Below, piece after piece: positions 10,745 to 21,161 of a DNA stretch of 64,000 nucleotides. Position 1 is the first letter of the stretch. Each line of letters begins with the position of its first letter. This DNA is from Microbotryum silenes-acaulis (taxonomy: Eukaryota; Basidiomycota; Microbotryomycetes; Microbotryales; Microbotryaceae). The notes under the pieces were generated by a model. The model was not told the origin of the DNA. It did no database searches and saw only the letters and a list, made by a program, of their open reading frames with translations. Where the stretch lies: NCBI GenBank assembly GCA_003665825.1, contig QPFY01000023.1, positions 1 to 64,000 on the forward strand. The letters are read 5' to 3'. The position numbers and the translations under genes are program-made.

Positions 10745-11080
10745 GTGCGGGAACAGGAATCGAGCGCAGTCTTCTCCCTCGAGTGAAATCTGTTTCGGCA
10801 CCGCACGGTGCGGGAACAAGAATCTGGATTCGGCACCGGCCGGTGCGGGAACAGGAATCTGGATTTGGCACCGCACGGTGCGGCGACAGGACATGAGCGC
10901 AATCTCTTTGCAGCACCGCGAAAAGTTCGAGCTACACTGGGTCGTGCTGATGTTGAGTCGATGCAATGAAGATCAAAAACACAATATCACGTGACTTTTT
11001 TGCCTCTGGGGCGACGACCTAACTCAAGAGCCAAGTTTTTTTTAGGGGGTGAAGGCTTCTCCATTTACCCTTATACTGGA
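10740..11080 (+). repeat. Minisatellite plus subtelomeric block (copy 2)
   Basis: 10740-10885 has four units of the GCACCGNACGGTGC minisatellite. From about 10880 the block GAGCGCAATCTCTTTGCAGC up to CCTAACTCAAGAGCCAA matches 4535-4680 almost exactly. It ends in a T/G-rich stretch (11034-11052) and a TTTACCCTTATAC motif that parallels TTTGCCCTTATAC at about 4710. Confidence 0.85.
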
Positions 11081-11901
11081 AAGAAGGGGATCGTGACGGG
11101 TGCCAGAGGCTGCAATCGCATCGAGATGCGAGCTGGGGGAGGAAACGACCAAAGGGTCAGAAGTCCTCTTTGTGCGGTCACGCAGGAGGTTGATGACCAA
11201 CGTTGACGTAGGGAGGTGCAGCAGTCACGAGCCCGGCTGCGACGACGACGCGAGGTTGACGCGTGACGCTGACCTCGCTGATGACTCAGGTGCTGGCATG
11301 CTGACGCTGGAGTTAGTGGGGGGCTTTTTGTGGGGCTCAAGACTGCCACAGATTGTCACGCCGGCGCCAACACGGGCGCTCACGTGGGTTTAGGGTGACC
11401 GACTGAGAGGGTTGATCGAAGTTGATCGCTGGTACGGTCGTTGAGCGTTTGTCGCGCGATCACGTGAGTATGGCAGCAGAGTGCAGGACCAAGCCCGAGC
11501 GGCGAGACCCGGAGCGCGATCTATTTGATCTACCTACCTATTTGTAGAGTGCGCTCGGCTGCCCCTCAGCTATGCCTTGATTCGCTATCTATCTACACCT
11601 ACATAATAGGACAAACGCCTCCATCAAATAAGGTTCTCAGCCGCGCGCGCGCCGGTTCCCCCCCCCCCCCCCCCCCAAGGTCCGGGAGGTGCAGGCGGAG
11701 CTCGCAAGGACCTTCAATTACGCAGGGAGGTGGGCGCACAGCGCCCCGAGCCCTAGTTAGTACAGATAACCGCTTCGACTTTTCAATTTGGGGAAGGCAG
11801 AGATGGCGGGCGTGATTTGACTGCGTGGTCCCAATGTAACCAAGGGCTACGCAGCTCGTGCCGACGGATTGGGAATTCAATTGGGGGCAATAAGATATAT
11901 A
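11081..11901. other. Intergenic DNA with a 19-C tract
   Basis: No gene is recognised on either strand. A run of 19 C occupies 11658-11676. This is also the region downstream of the kinase gene that ends at 11902. Confidence 0.5.
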
Positions 11902-14230
11902 CTACTGCAGCTTCAGTAACCTGTGATAACGACCCAGAACACCATGATAATCAGGTTGCTGCGCCTCCTCCAGCATGCGTCGCAACTCGGCCTGTACCTT
12001 CACCATCTTCTGCTTGACACAGCGGTGGTGTCGCCTGTCACTACTGGCAGTCGGGGGAAGGCTGCCCGGAAGAGCGCATGTTATGAGGTTGACCAAATCG
12101 TGGAGCTCAGTATCCACTTTTGCCAGATCCTCGAGAAACTTTTGCCGTAATTTGGGAAAATTCCCCCCCTCCCAGAGCTCCAAGCGTATGAGAGCGGGCG
12201 AAAAGGTCGGTTCGTTCGCCAGTGGGCGGAGTTGTAGTTTCTCCCACAACTCGGCCGAGACCGATTCACCGATGTACCAGTCCAGAACGTGGAGGAACCA
12301 ATAGACGGAGGACTCGAAGTCGTGGCGAAGGGCATGCGAGGGGACCTCGTAGCAACCGCTCAGCAAACCCTTCGGGCACGCTAAGACCTCGTGAGAAGCG
12401 GTGGCGTCGGTGATCCGGAACGAGCCGGCGACGTCGGCAGCGATAGGGACGCGAGTACCCGGTTGCGCAACGACCCCTGTGTCCCAGTCGACCAGAACAA
12501 GGTGGCCTTGGTGGTGAAGAATGTTACCGAGGGACAAATCACGATGGTGAATGCCGAGATTCCAGAGCACGTATAAAAGCGTAAGGAGCTGGTCAAAGAC
12601 CTCGCAGGCCTGGGAAAGTTTGTGCTGAGGACCGCGGCCAGTGTCGACACGGATTGGTAGCGGCGTAGGATTGCGCACGACGAGCACGTCAAGTGTACGT
12701 CGAGACGATTCTCGCTGTCGTCGGTCGGGATAGTCCGGGTCCACGAGTACGGGCAAGGCGCTGTCGTCCATTTGTGATCGATGAAGACCGAGCGACGCGG
12801 CCTTCTCGGGCAGCGCGACGTGTCGTTCGATGAGCAGCGACGATGCCGAGGGGGCGCCGTGGGAAGCGCAACACCGGACGATCTTGTCCAGGACATCGGC
12901 TTCGCAGCCTTTGGACTTCTGATTTATGTGCTGGATCTTGAGCACGAACGACGGCGAGAGATCTGACGTCGACGATGATCCTTGCACCAAGCTGGGACGC
13001 GTAAGCTCGAAGATGACCGTGCAGCGTCCAAAGATGGAGCTGCCCCCTGCGACTCGACAGTCGACGAGCTCGATGGGCTCCTCGGCGACGAACTCAACGG
13101 TGCGACCGACCAGGGGAGCATCTGCTTCGAGCTCGGACGGTCGAAGGTATAGTGTGCGGAAAGCGACGGCAGTGATGCCGGTCTTGGGGTGAAGCGTGTA
13201 GCGAAAGAGCGGAGACGCTCCCGCCGAATAGACATCCAGTCCGAGCAGAACAGAAAGCACCGAAGCCAGCTCGCCGAAGCCTTCGCCCCAGCAATCGGAA
13301 ATGGTCGCAATACGGCATCCCTCGTGGTCCAATACGACGAAATAAGCTTCGTCGCCAAGAACTGCCAAGCCTGGCGCATACACGCGGGCCGGCTGCGTGA
13401 GCGCATCTCGGGCCAGGTCGAGTACCACATTGATGAGCGGAGGAACGGTAAGGAACGAAAGCCTGGGTGGCGGAGGCGCACCAAAAGCCAATGGGACGAG
13501 CATGCTATGCGTTCCAATTCCACCGTTCCCCGATCCGAGCTCGTCGCAGCACGTCAAAAAGTAATGTCGTTCCACGTGGTCGTGGCCACGGGTTGCGTCT
13601 CCGAAGGTTAACCGAGCCTGTCGTTCGGCGTGTGCGAGCTTCAAGTTGTTCTGCCGATGGGATCCACCGGATGCCTGTGCCGACGAAGCGGGTTGCAAAG
13701 CGAGGGATGTGATCAGAGTCGTGACATGTGGCCTTGTTCAAAGTCGTCACTCAGGATATGGCACTCACAAAGTCAGCGAGTGGTAAGATCCAATCTGCCA
13801 ACCGTTGATCCGGCGAGCGTTGGCAATCCTTGTCGAACAAGACTTGCACTTCCGATCGTTTGGGCTGCACAAGAGCATCCTGCGCCTGGCGTTTGAATTA
13901 TGTTACGTCAAACCCAAGTGCCGAGCCCACCAAGTCTGACGCGCTACAGACCACGACTCGCGGAACGATCTCGTCTTCGATGAAGATGCGATTGACATCT
14001 TTGTCGAGATCGGCCGACACAAGCCTCTCGACCGTGCCATGGTAAGCCTGAGTGCGAGTCGGCTTCGCCCCACTTGGCGACAAGGGAGGATGAGAGCGCT
14101 GCGAGCTGTCCAATGAATCCGGGAACGAGTCCGACGGCGCGGGTGAAGGAGGGGTCCATGACGTAGGCTTCACAGGCAAGGGGGCCTGTGGCGGGTCAGA
14201 AGCGGCGCGTGGAGCCGACGAGCCATCCAT
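11902..14230 (-). CDS. FunK1-like fungal protein kinase, three exons, full length
   Basis: Exons on the minus strand are 14230-13931, 13879-13769 and 13674-11902. Phases are all 0 and give about 727 residues. Introns are 51 and 94 nt; the first donor (GTGGGC) is weak, and GTAACA at about 13910 is an alternative. The kinase domain shows SPSFVLKIQHI (ATP lysine), CEADVL (helix-C glutamate), LLYVLWNLGIHHRDLSLGNI (catalytic loop with HRD and Asn) and LVLVDWDTG (DWD for DFG). After that come the FunK1 C-lobe signature RHDFESSVYWFLHVLDW and an LE(E/W)-rich C-terminal helical tail. Catalytic residues are intact, so activity is plausible. Unlike the 6.4-9.1 kb paralogue, the C-lobe is complete. Its subtelomeric setting and paralogues suggest a fast-evolving accessory family. 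Confidence 0.82.
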
Positions 14231-14570
14231 CAGCAGGTCAGCAACTCACCCCGGGTCACACCGGGTCGGGCAGCAGAGAATTTACATACAAGCGGTTTCT
14301 GCTGGACCTCATTGAATGGGAATGCGTTGAGTGGATGTGCGGCGACGCTCAGGGGCAAGTACGCGAGCGGGGTTGGTGACTCAACGTCGCAGTGCTCTAA
14401 CTTCAACAACGCCCGTGTAGCACTTCGAGTCTGGCGCTTGCTAGTAGGAATTTGTTGAATGGAGGGCTGGGCGGAGACCGAGCACGTTGTTTGTTCACCA
14501 TGCTTGAACGATGAGCTGGGTGGTGCGGGCTCTTCAGGCTATGCAGGCGTCCGCGCGTGTCAGCGGTGGC

Positions 14571-15799
14571 AGGACCCCCGAAAGCCCAGCCTGAGTCGCG
14601 TAGGTAAAATCCGCCAAAATCCCGGATTTTGGACCTCATTAACGCACCGCGGGGCGGCGTCGTCACAAGGTTCCGCATTAGATCAGATCACCACCAGATC
14701 AGATCTGATCTGATCTGAATTTTTCTGATTCTGCCTTGATTGATCTGATCTTGATCTGATCTGAACAGATCAATTTGATCTAAGATATGGAATTGCCTAA
14801 TTTGGCGCAGAGAGACTTCTACATGTCTACATGTTGAAACCCTCATCTTCTTCCTCCACAACCTCATCCTCCAAAGTGATCACCTTGCTAAGCGCCGCTT
14901 TTTGGAGGAGCTCCCCGCTTTTATGACTGGATTGGGTCGCATGATCCCTATGAGAAAGTGTTTCGATTGGTCAGCACTTGACACTGCAACGAAGGCCCAT
15001 CAGAGGAGGAACGCACCCTGTAGTATTTCTGTGGCGCGGGGCCGACATGGTCGCAATCATCCTACTTGTGCACTTTCATGTGTGCCCTTGTTGAGGGACA
15101 AGAGGACAACATGTCATCTATAACAGTCCCTCCAGAGTCACAAATTCACCTGTCCCTAGACGACGTGCTCGAGATCCCGCATTATTCGACGAAAGTCACA
15201 ATTTTCGATAATTGGTGGTATCATGCCTCCGGCTATTGAGCCTTCTTGAACAGGGGCTTAGCCTTGTGCAAAGTCAGAGCCACTGCATCTATGCAGCCCT
15301 ACAATCACAGAACCACAAAAACGGGACCCTAAAGTGTGAGCCCCAACCACCAACCCTATGTAGTATGTAGTTTTGAAGAATAGGCACAACCCAGAATAGA
15401 GATCGGAGAGAGTCCCGATTTTTTTGTATCAAGCCTGATTAGATTTCAAACATTCGACTATCTACACAAAGCCAATGTTTGAAAACGGGGGTTAGACTTA
15501 GTGTCAAAGCCACTGGATCTATGCAGCCCTCACATTCACCGAACCACCAAAATAGCCGACGAGCGGGCGGGCCGGTCTGAGCGGCCGGCTGTCAAACTCG
15601 ACGCGATTTTTCATATTTCTGGCTGTTGGAGAGCGATTTTTGGGCTATCTCATAACATATGTTCTCCGAACTCTTCCAATGAACGACGCAAAATAGGTAC
15701 AAATCGACCCCTCAGACACCTCATCCCGATGTACAAATCGGCCTAAAAACGCTGTTTTTCGAGACGCACATTATATTGGGCTGAGCTTTCCCGGGTCCT
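14571..15799. mobile_element. Candidate 1.2-kb TIR element, same family as the 40.1-kb element
   Basis: The left end reads AGGACCCCCGAAAGCCCAGC. The reverse complement of the right end reads AGGACCCGGGAAAGCTCAGC. These are imperfect terminal inverted repeats of about 21 bp, extendable outward by TGGC on both sides. The ends match the small TIR element at 40122-43659, and an inner GAAAAAC..CGTTTTT..GGCC segment is shared too. No target duplication is visible. Inside are a GATCAGATC/AGATCTGATCTGATC palindromic patch (about 14678-14780) and a partial tandem duplication (AGCCACTG.ATCTATGCAGCC near 15281 and 15509). No transposase is seen, so it is non-autonomous at most. Confidence 0.5.
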
Positions 15800-15906
15800 G
15801 CCAGCCTCTGCCAGCGTCATCGGCAACCAGCGCTCAGCCGCCACGCAGCAGCCGCTACAGTACCTCTTCCCCACTACACGCACCACTCGAACCCTCAACT
15901 CGCACG

Positions 15907-17214
15907 ATGCCCAAACTGCAGAAAAAGACGTCCCAGCCGCGCAAGAGCACGACGTCACCTCTGATGACGGCCCCTTCGACGCCCAACAAGGCCACGACCT
16001 CGCTCGCACCCGTGTCGTTGCTGTCGGCGTCACCGATCGTCGCAGCCGCCGAGGCGACCGACGCCGTCGTCACCGTCGTCGCAGACCATGCCGACTTGGT
16101 TTCGTTGAGGGAGTCTGTGCGTACTCATTCACTACCCAGGTGAGTCCGTAGAATCGGTCGGGGAATCGATCCCGAACTGCCGCTCATCACCTCTCGCCTC
16201 TCCTCGCTCAGATCGGTCGACTCTTCCGCCTCGTCGGTGCGTACCGCCCATTCGTCCACCCATACGCTCGACCACTCGACAACAGATCAACAAAGCACAG
16301 CAGGGACCTCTCCGTCCTCACCCTCTGCTCTGCGCGCCCTCCGCGAGCGTCTCGCCGCCGATGCCGAGGCACAGCACCAGCAACACGTTGCGGCGACCAA
16401 CACCGACGACTCGCCCAACAAGCTGCGCAAAAAGAGACCACCCCCATCCCTCTTGGCCGAACATCAGGAATCGAGCTCAGTAGAAGGCAAGGGAGAAGAG
16501 TCCGTGGAGCCGAGTGTCGAGCAGGCGACACCCCAAGTCGAGGCGAACGAGGATACGATCGAGGCAGCACAAGACAATGCACCGCAGTCCTCCCGATCCG
16601 AGTCGAGTGGAGCGAATTCGAAAGATATCTCTCCTATTGATCATCAAATTCGCGAAACGTATCGACCCCGAGATCCGACTCCTTTCTCAGAATCGGCTCT
16701 CTTCTCGCTCGCACTCGCCCCACCTCGATTTGCACGCCGAGTCGCGTCAAGCACGACATCATTCGCGTACAGCACGACCGTTCGAGCCATCTACCTTCCC
16801 ATTCACCTTGCACGGTCTGCGGTTCATGTTCCGATATCCATTGCGCAATCGCTCCTCGTGGTCGGCGGGTATCTCAAGTCGAGCTCGCCGACGTCCAAAG
16901 AGCCCAACTCGACAGCAAAGTCACCTCGATCGCCGACCGAGCCTACATCTCGCAAGACCTCTTCCTCGAATATGCCGCCTCGACTTTCCCGCCCTTCCGA
17001 ACACGAGGGTACGATCTCATCCTCATCCTCGGCCGAAGACGACGATGAGTTTGGTCCGAAAGGTCTGCTCTACCGCACGGCCGAGACGGCGGCGGGAGTC
17101 GCGATCGCGGCGACGATCCTTCCGTTTGCTGCTGCTGGATTGATGTGGGGTGCCTGGGTGCGGAGAGGGGAAATGAAAGGGAAGACGGGGACGTCGTGGG
17201 GCAAGGGAACTTGA
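15907..17214 (+). CDS. Unrecognised Ser/Pro-rich protein with a C-terminal hydrophobic stretch
   Basis: Exons are 15907-16139 and 16212-17214, joined in phase (CCC-AG|A) across a 72-nt GTGAGT..CTCAG intron, giving 411 residues. The protein is low-complexity and rich in Ser, Thr, Pro and Ala. A conserved-looking central block, PFSESALFSLALAPPRFARR, is followed by YLPIHLARSAVHVPISIAQS. Near the C-terminus the stretch AAGVAIAATILPFAAAGLMW could be a membrane segment, followed by basic residues. There is no signal peptide and no domain I recognise. The coding assignment rests on the phase-matched intron and the long open frame. Confidence 0.7.
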
Positions 17215-17513
17215 CTTGCGCCGTATGCCGGACCGTGTAAAAGTTTTTATATGCTGTCGCTCCCTCGATGGCTTGCTTGATTCTGTACAAATTGTATGAC
17301 ACAATGTGATGAATCTAATGATGCTCTGGTCCCGCTTGAACATGACCTGTCTTCTGACTGAAATCTTTATTCCACTACTGAAATCTCCGACCTGAGCTGG
17401 ACTTGGTCTCGATCTCCTTCGACTGTGGTCATCTCACTCGAGTTTGCTCAGTCTCTCTTCACCCCACGAGCGCCCCATCAGTTCGCACGTCACCGCAGCG
17501 CGATCAAATCAAC

Positions 17514-19016
17514 ATGAGCTCAGTCGATGTCCATCGCTTGGCCCGAGAAGGTAATAAGTTCGCTGTACCACCCTGCGACGTCGTCCTCGTCGTCGTCATC
17601 GCCAATCGGCGGCTCGGTGCAACACCGTTGCTCAGACGGCTGATGCTCTTACCTCGTATCTCTCGACAGGTCAAACGAACCTTTTACGGAACGCTCTGCA
17701 AGAGAACGTGTCGTTGGCATGGCAAGTCGACTCGGTACGTTTGCGGTTACGGGTGTCGACGGTGCCAGTCTTCACCTCACTCGCTGACCCGACTGCGACC
17801 CCACCCACACCCTCATCGCAATCTCCCCATTACAAACCCCACCAGGACTCGCGCACCCCGTTGCAAAACATCATCTCCCTCCCCGGCGGCTCGTCGTCCT
17901 GCCTTTCCGCAATTCTGGACGTACTCCCCCACTTGGACGATGACGACGCTCGAAAAAAATTGCTCGAGAATAGGGACGCGGTGGGGAATACGGCCTTGAT
18001 TAGTGCTTGTAAGCACATGCACCGGGGCGTGATTATCTCCTTTGGGAGGGTGGAAACAGGCACTGATCTTGGTTACCTGGGATCTCCATCGATCACAGCC
18101 GCGACGGGCAATCTCGAACTGGTGTCGCTGCTCGTGGGAGCAGGCGCGGATGTAACGGCTGCGAATGATAAGGGAGCCACGGCACTGTGAGTTGATCAAG
18201 CTGGGGTGCTGATCCTGCACTCGATCGGCGGTTCAATTGAGGAGGAGGTTGGCGAGCGAGAAGCGCTGCTCAATGGGAAGACTGACCACAAGCGATTTGG
18301 TTCCGCAGACACTACGCTGCATCGAAAGCACATGTTTCGGTGCGTCATGGACGCCAACTTTTCATTTTCGACCGAGTTTCCACCGACCCCGCGATTCACT
18401 CGGCTCTCGCAAGCTGACCCTTCATCTACTCCGACACTCGACTCGACATTTCGTCATGACTTGCACCCACAGATTGGCCGCCTGTTGATCTCAAAGGGAG
18501 CCGACATCAATACCCGAGACAAGGCTAACCAGCTTCCGCTGTGAGTGTGGCTGTGATTGACTCGAAGGAACCCCGCCGACTGACCCCCCACTGCCTGCCC
18601 CACATCTCCCATCGCCCGAACCCCACCTTTTCGCAGCCACCGAGCCGCGACGACCTCTGCGCTCCCCTTCATTCACCTCATCACCTCTTCGACATCCCCG
18701 ACCAAGCCCACAGCACCTCGACTGAACCAAGCCGACCGAGCGGGCAACACCCCTCTACACCTTGCGATCGAGAGTGGGCATGCCGAAGCCGCCGTCGCAC
18801 TCATCGAAGCCGGAGCTGATCGGGATCGATGTGATAGTCAAGGCAGGAGAGCGGAAGAGATTGATGGCGTGGGAGGTCAAGAAGCCAAGAGGGTTCGCGA
18901 TTATAGTACGTTCTGCGCTGTGTCTGCGACGACGTTTGCGAAGAGGGCTGATATGATGCCGATCCCTCATTTTCGCGCAAACAGTTATTGCACGGTGTGG
19001 TCCTCTAGATAAATAA
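17514..19016 (+). CDS. NAS6: Nas6/gankyrin-type proteasome assembly chaperone (ankyrin repeats)
   Basis: Eight exons: 17514-17550, 17670-17734, 17846-18008, 18099-18186, 18309-18339, 18473-18540, 18637-18905 and 18985-19016. Every junction is in phase and the product is 250 residues. Ankyrin repeats are evident: GNTALISASATGNLELVSLL, GATALHYAASKAHVSIGRLL, LPLHRAATTSALPFIHLI and GNTPLHLAIESGHAEAAVAL. The C-terminus EIDGVGGQEAKRVRDYI fits the gankyrin/Nas6 tail. This family binds the Rpt3 ATPase C-domain and chaperones assembly of the 19S proteasome base in the cytosol. Length fits the family (228-250). The 31-nt fifth exon is unusually small. Generic ankyrin identity is certain; the Nas6 assignment is likely but was not tested by search. 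Confidence 0.85.
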
Positions 19017-19034
19017 GCTACCGTCATACTGCAA

Positions 19035-20070
19035 TCATTTTGCCCCATTCAACTCCCCCAGCGTCCTCTTCTTGACCTCCCTACTGAGCAGACCATCAAT
19101 CACCTCTGAGCCTCCGGACCTCCAATCATCCCACCCCAGTCCTAAAATGTACGAATCCCTTCCCGCCCACCTGCCCGCCTTTTCCTCTCCTTCCCTCAAC
19201 CCTTTCAAAAACCCCTCAAGGTTCTTGCCATCCTTGCCCTTGCCCAAACATCTCTCCCACTTCAACAATGCCTCCTTCTTGAGCCCCAACCTGAGCGCGG
19301 CATTGACCGACGGTGTATTATCGGCGTGGGCGAACCAGCATACGCGACGGAGCAAGACGGTGTCGAACAAGTAACGAATGAGGAGCGAACAAGAATGGGT
19401 GTTGATGTGTGATCGATGAAAGGGTGGTAAAATCGCGAGGTGTCTTGGGGGGATTGCGAAAAGGTATATCGGAAGTTTTAGTCTTACTCCTCGCTTGACA
19501 TCAAAAACCTCGCAAACGATTCTTCATCAACTCACCCTACTTCCCCGCACCTATTCTCATCATTACATTTCAACAATCCGACCATACCCGCGATTCTCTC
19601 CCTGTTCTCCTTATCCACCACCTCACCACCCTCCTTCCCGTTCAAAACCAACGACAAATCATACACGACCCACAACAACGTGCCCGGATCCCTTCTACGT
19701 TCCTCGAGGAAGGTGAGGAACGACTCTAGTGTGGTGTATGTGTAAGGAAGGTATCGCATCATTGAAGGGTGGGAACAGAAGAGGGGAAAGAGGACTGGGG
19801 CATGGAGCGAGGGCTGCCGGGGGTGTGTGTGTGTGTGTGTGTGGATATGTATAACCCTTTCAAAGCATCAGCCTGCATCCTTTTCGACTCAAGTACCCAC
19901 CCAATCCCCATACTCACCACCAGCGGAACCAATCTAACTCCACCTTCCGTCTCCAAGCACTCCGGCACGGGGAATACAAAGTTTAGATCATACTCCTCCT
20001 TTGATGTTTGGAGATGATAAGTCTTCGTTTCGAGCGGTTGAGGGGGTACGTAAAGGTTGAGGTTGGGCAT
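19035..20070 (-). CDS. GNAT-family N-acetyltransferase
   Basis: Minus-strand exons are 20070-19918, 19813-19536 and 19443-19035, giving 279 residues with matched phases. The N-terminal half has LVPLVPSLHAPVLFPLFCSH and MRYLPYTYTTLESFLTFLEE, typical of GNAT strand 1/helix 1. Next come the acceptor strand RIAGMVGLLKC and the acetyl-CoA-binding region GHLAILPPFHRSHINTHSCS, then LLIRYLFD and RRVCWFAHADNTPSVNAALR, the Asn/Ala-rich GNAT motif B. The C-terminal WERCLGKG and DSYILGLGWDDW agree with the RimJ/RimL-like subgroup that acetylates small molecules or protein N-termini. The substrate is unknown. The first intron contains a (GT)n tract. The 3' end lies only 18 bp from the convergent NAS6 stop. 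Confidence 0.85.
19823..19843. repeat. (GT)n microsatellite in the GNAT gene intron
   Basis: About ten perfect GT dinucleotides lie within the first intron (19917-19814) of the acetyltransferase gene. Confidence 0.9.
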
Positions 20071-21161
20071 AATATGGTGTTTTGAAGCGTGGGAGGGAGA
20101 TAAAAAGAGAGAAGGGGGGAGGGAGCAAAACCGAGGGAAGAACCGAGTCCAAGCTTAAGGGAATTCGAGTCAAAAGACGAGTTTCGAGACGAGTTGCGGC
20201 GCGGCGGAGATAGTAGCGGATACTCTAGTAGCGAGCGGAGGTCGATTCGCGATCGGGATTTTTTTTTTTTGGCATTTGTCCCCAAGTGTGGGGCTTTCGA
20301 CATCTACTTTCTACATAAATCGTTGATATTGTTTGCTGGTCATTCGGCCATTTCGTCTCATAAAGTCTCAGATGGGCGTCATTGGCTTCATTGGCTCGGA
20401 TTCTCCGAATTTTTTTCGAAACAAAACCCCTCAGCTCTCAAGAGCTTGAGGGAATAAATTGATCGAACAATCATATACCCCACACTGTCCATACCTGCGA
20501 AAAATAAGGTAACGACAACGACAGTATCAGGCAGATCAACGTGTTGAGCGAGGCTCTCGCTGCGCAATCGAACCACACGTCGAGCTTGCCGAGCTCGATG
20601 TCGAAGCTGAAGCACCGAAGCGAAGCTTGAAGCCCTCGCGGCCCGGGTAAGACAAGTTGAAAAAGAGACGTATACGAGGGCCATCGGCGTGGTGCGTAAA
20701 AGCATTCCCTCCGACTTTTCCGAAGGTTTCTAGGTATTAATATAATTATAACTGTTACTGAAATCTACCCAAAAAAATAAAATAAAAAATTGGAGCTCAA
20801 AGTAGTGTGCTCGGCGCCGCGGCATGTGCGACTCCTCGCGCGCGGGCGCTGGACGGAAATCGATATCGCCGTCTGTTCGGAACGCCAGAATCATCGCTGG
20901 AGATATTGGGATTATCCCAATACGTCACCTGGAACAGCGGGCAAAAGTGAGCGTATCGTACAGAGCGCTACATAATGCGATGTTGAAGTTTTCGGATACC
21001 TTGAAAAATTCCTCGTACTGCCCCGCCTCTCCGGGTTTTTCTTCAACACGGTTCCGATTCATTCGACGCACGGAAAAAGTCGACCTTTTTTTTGGCTACT
21101 TTTTCTGAGAAAGATGCATAGTACCACGATGTGACTTCCGCCGGAAAAAACCCCGAACCCG
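20071..21161. other. Intergenic region between divergent GNAT and NUP120 genes
   Basis: About 1.1 kb without a recognisable gene. It holds a T10 tract near 20262, an AT-rich patch (20735-20790) with A-runs, and a GC-rich segment before the nucleoporin start. The short open frames on both strands show no family resemblance. It presumably contains both promoters. Confidence 0.5.
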
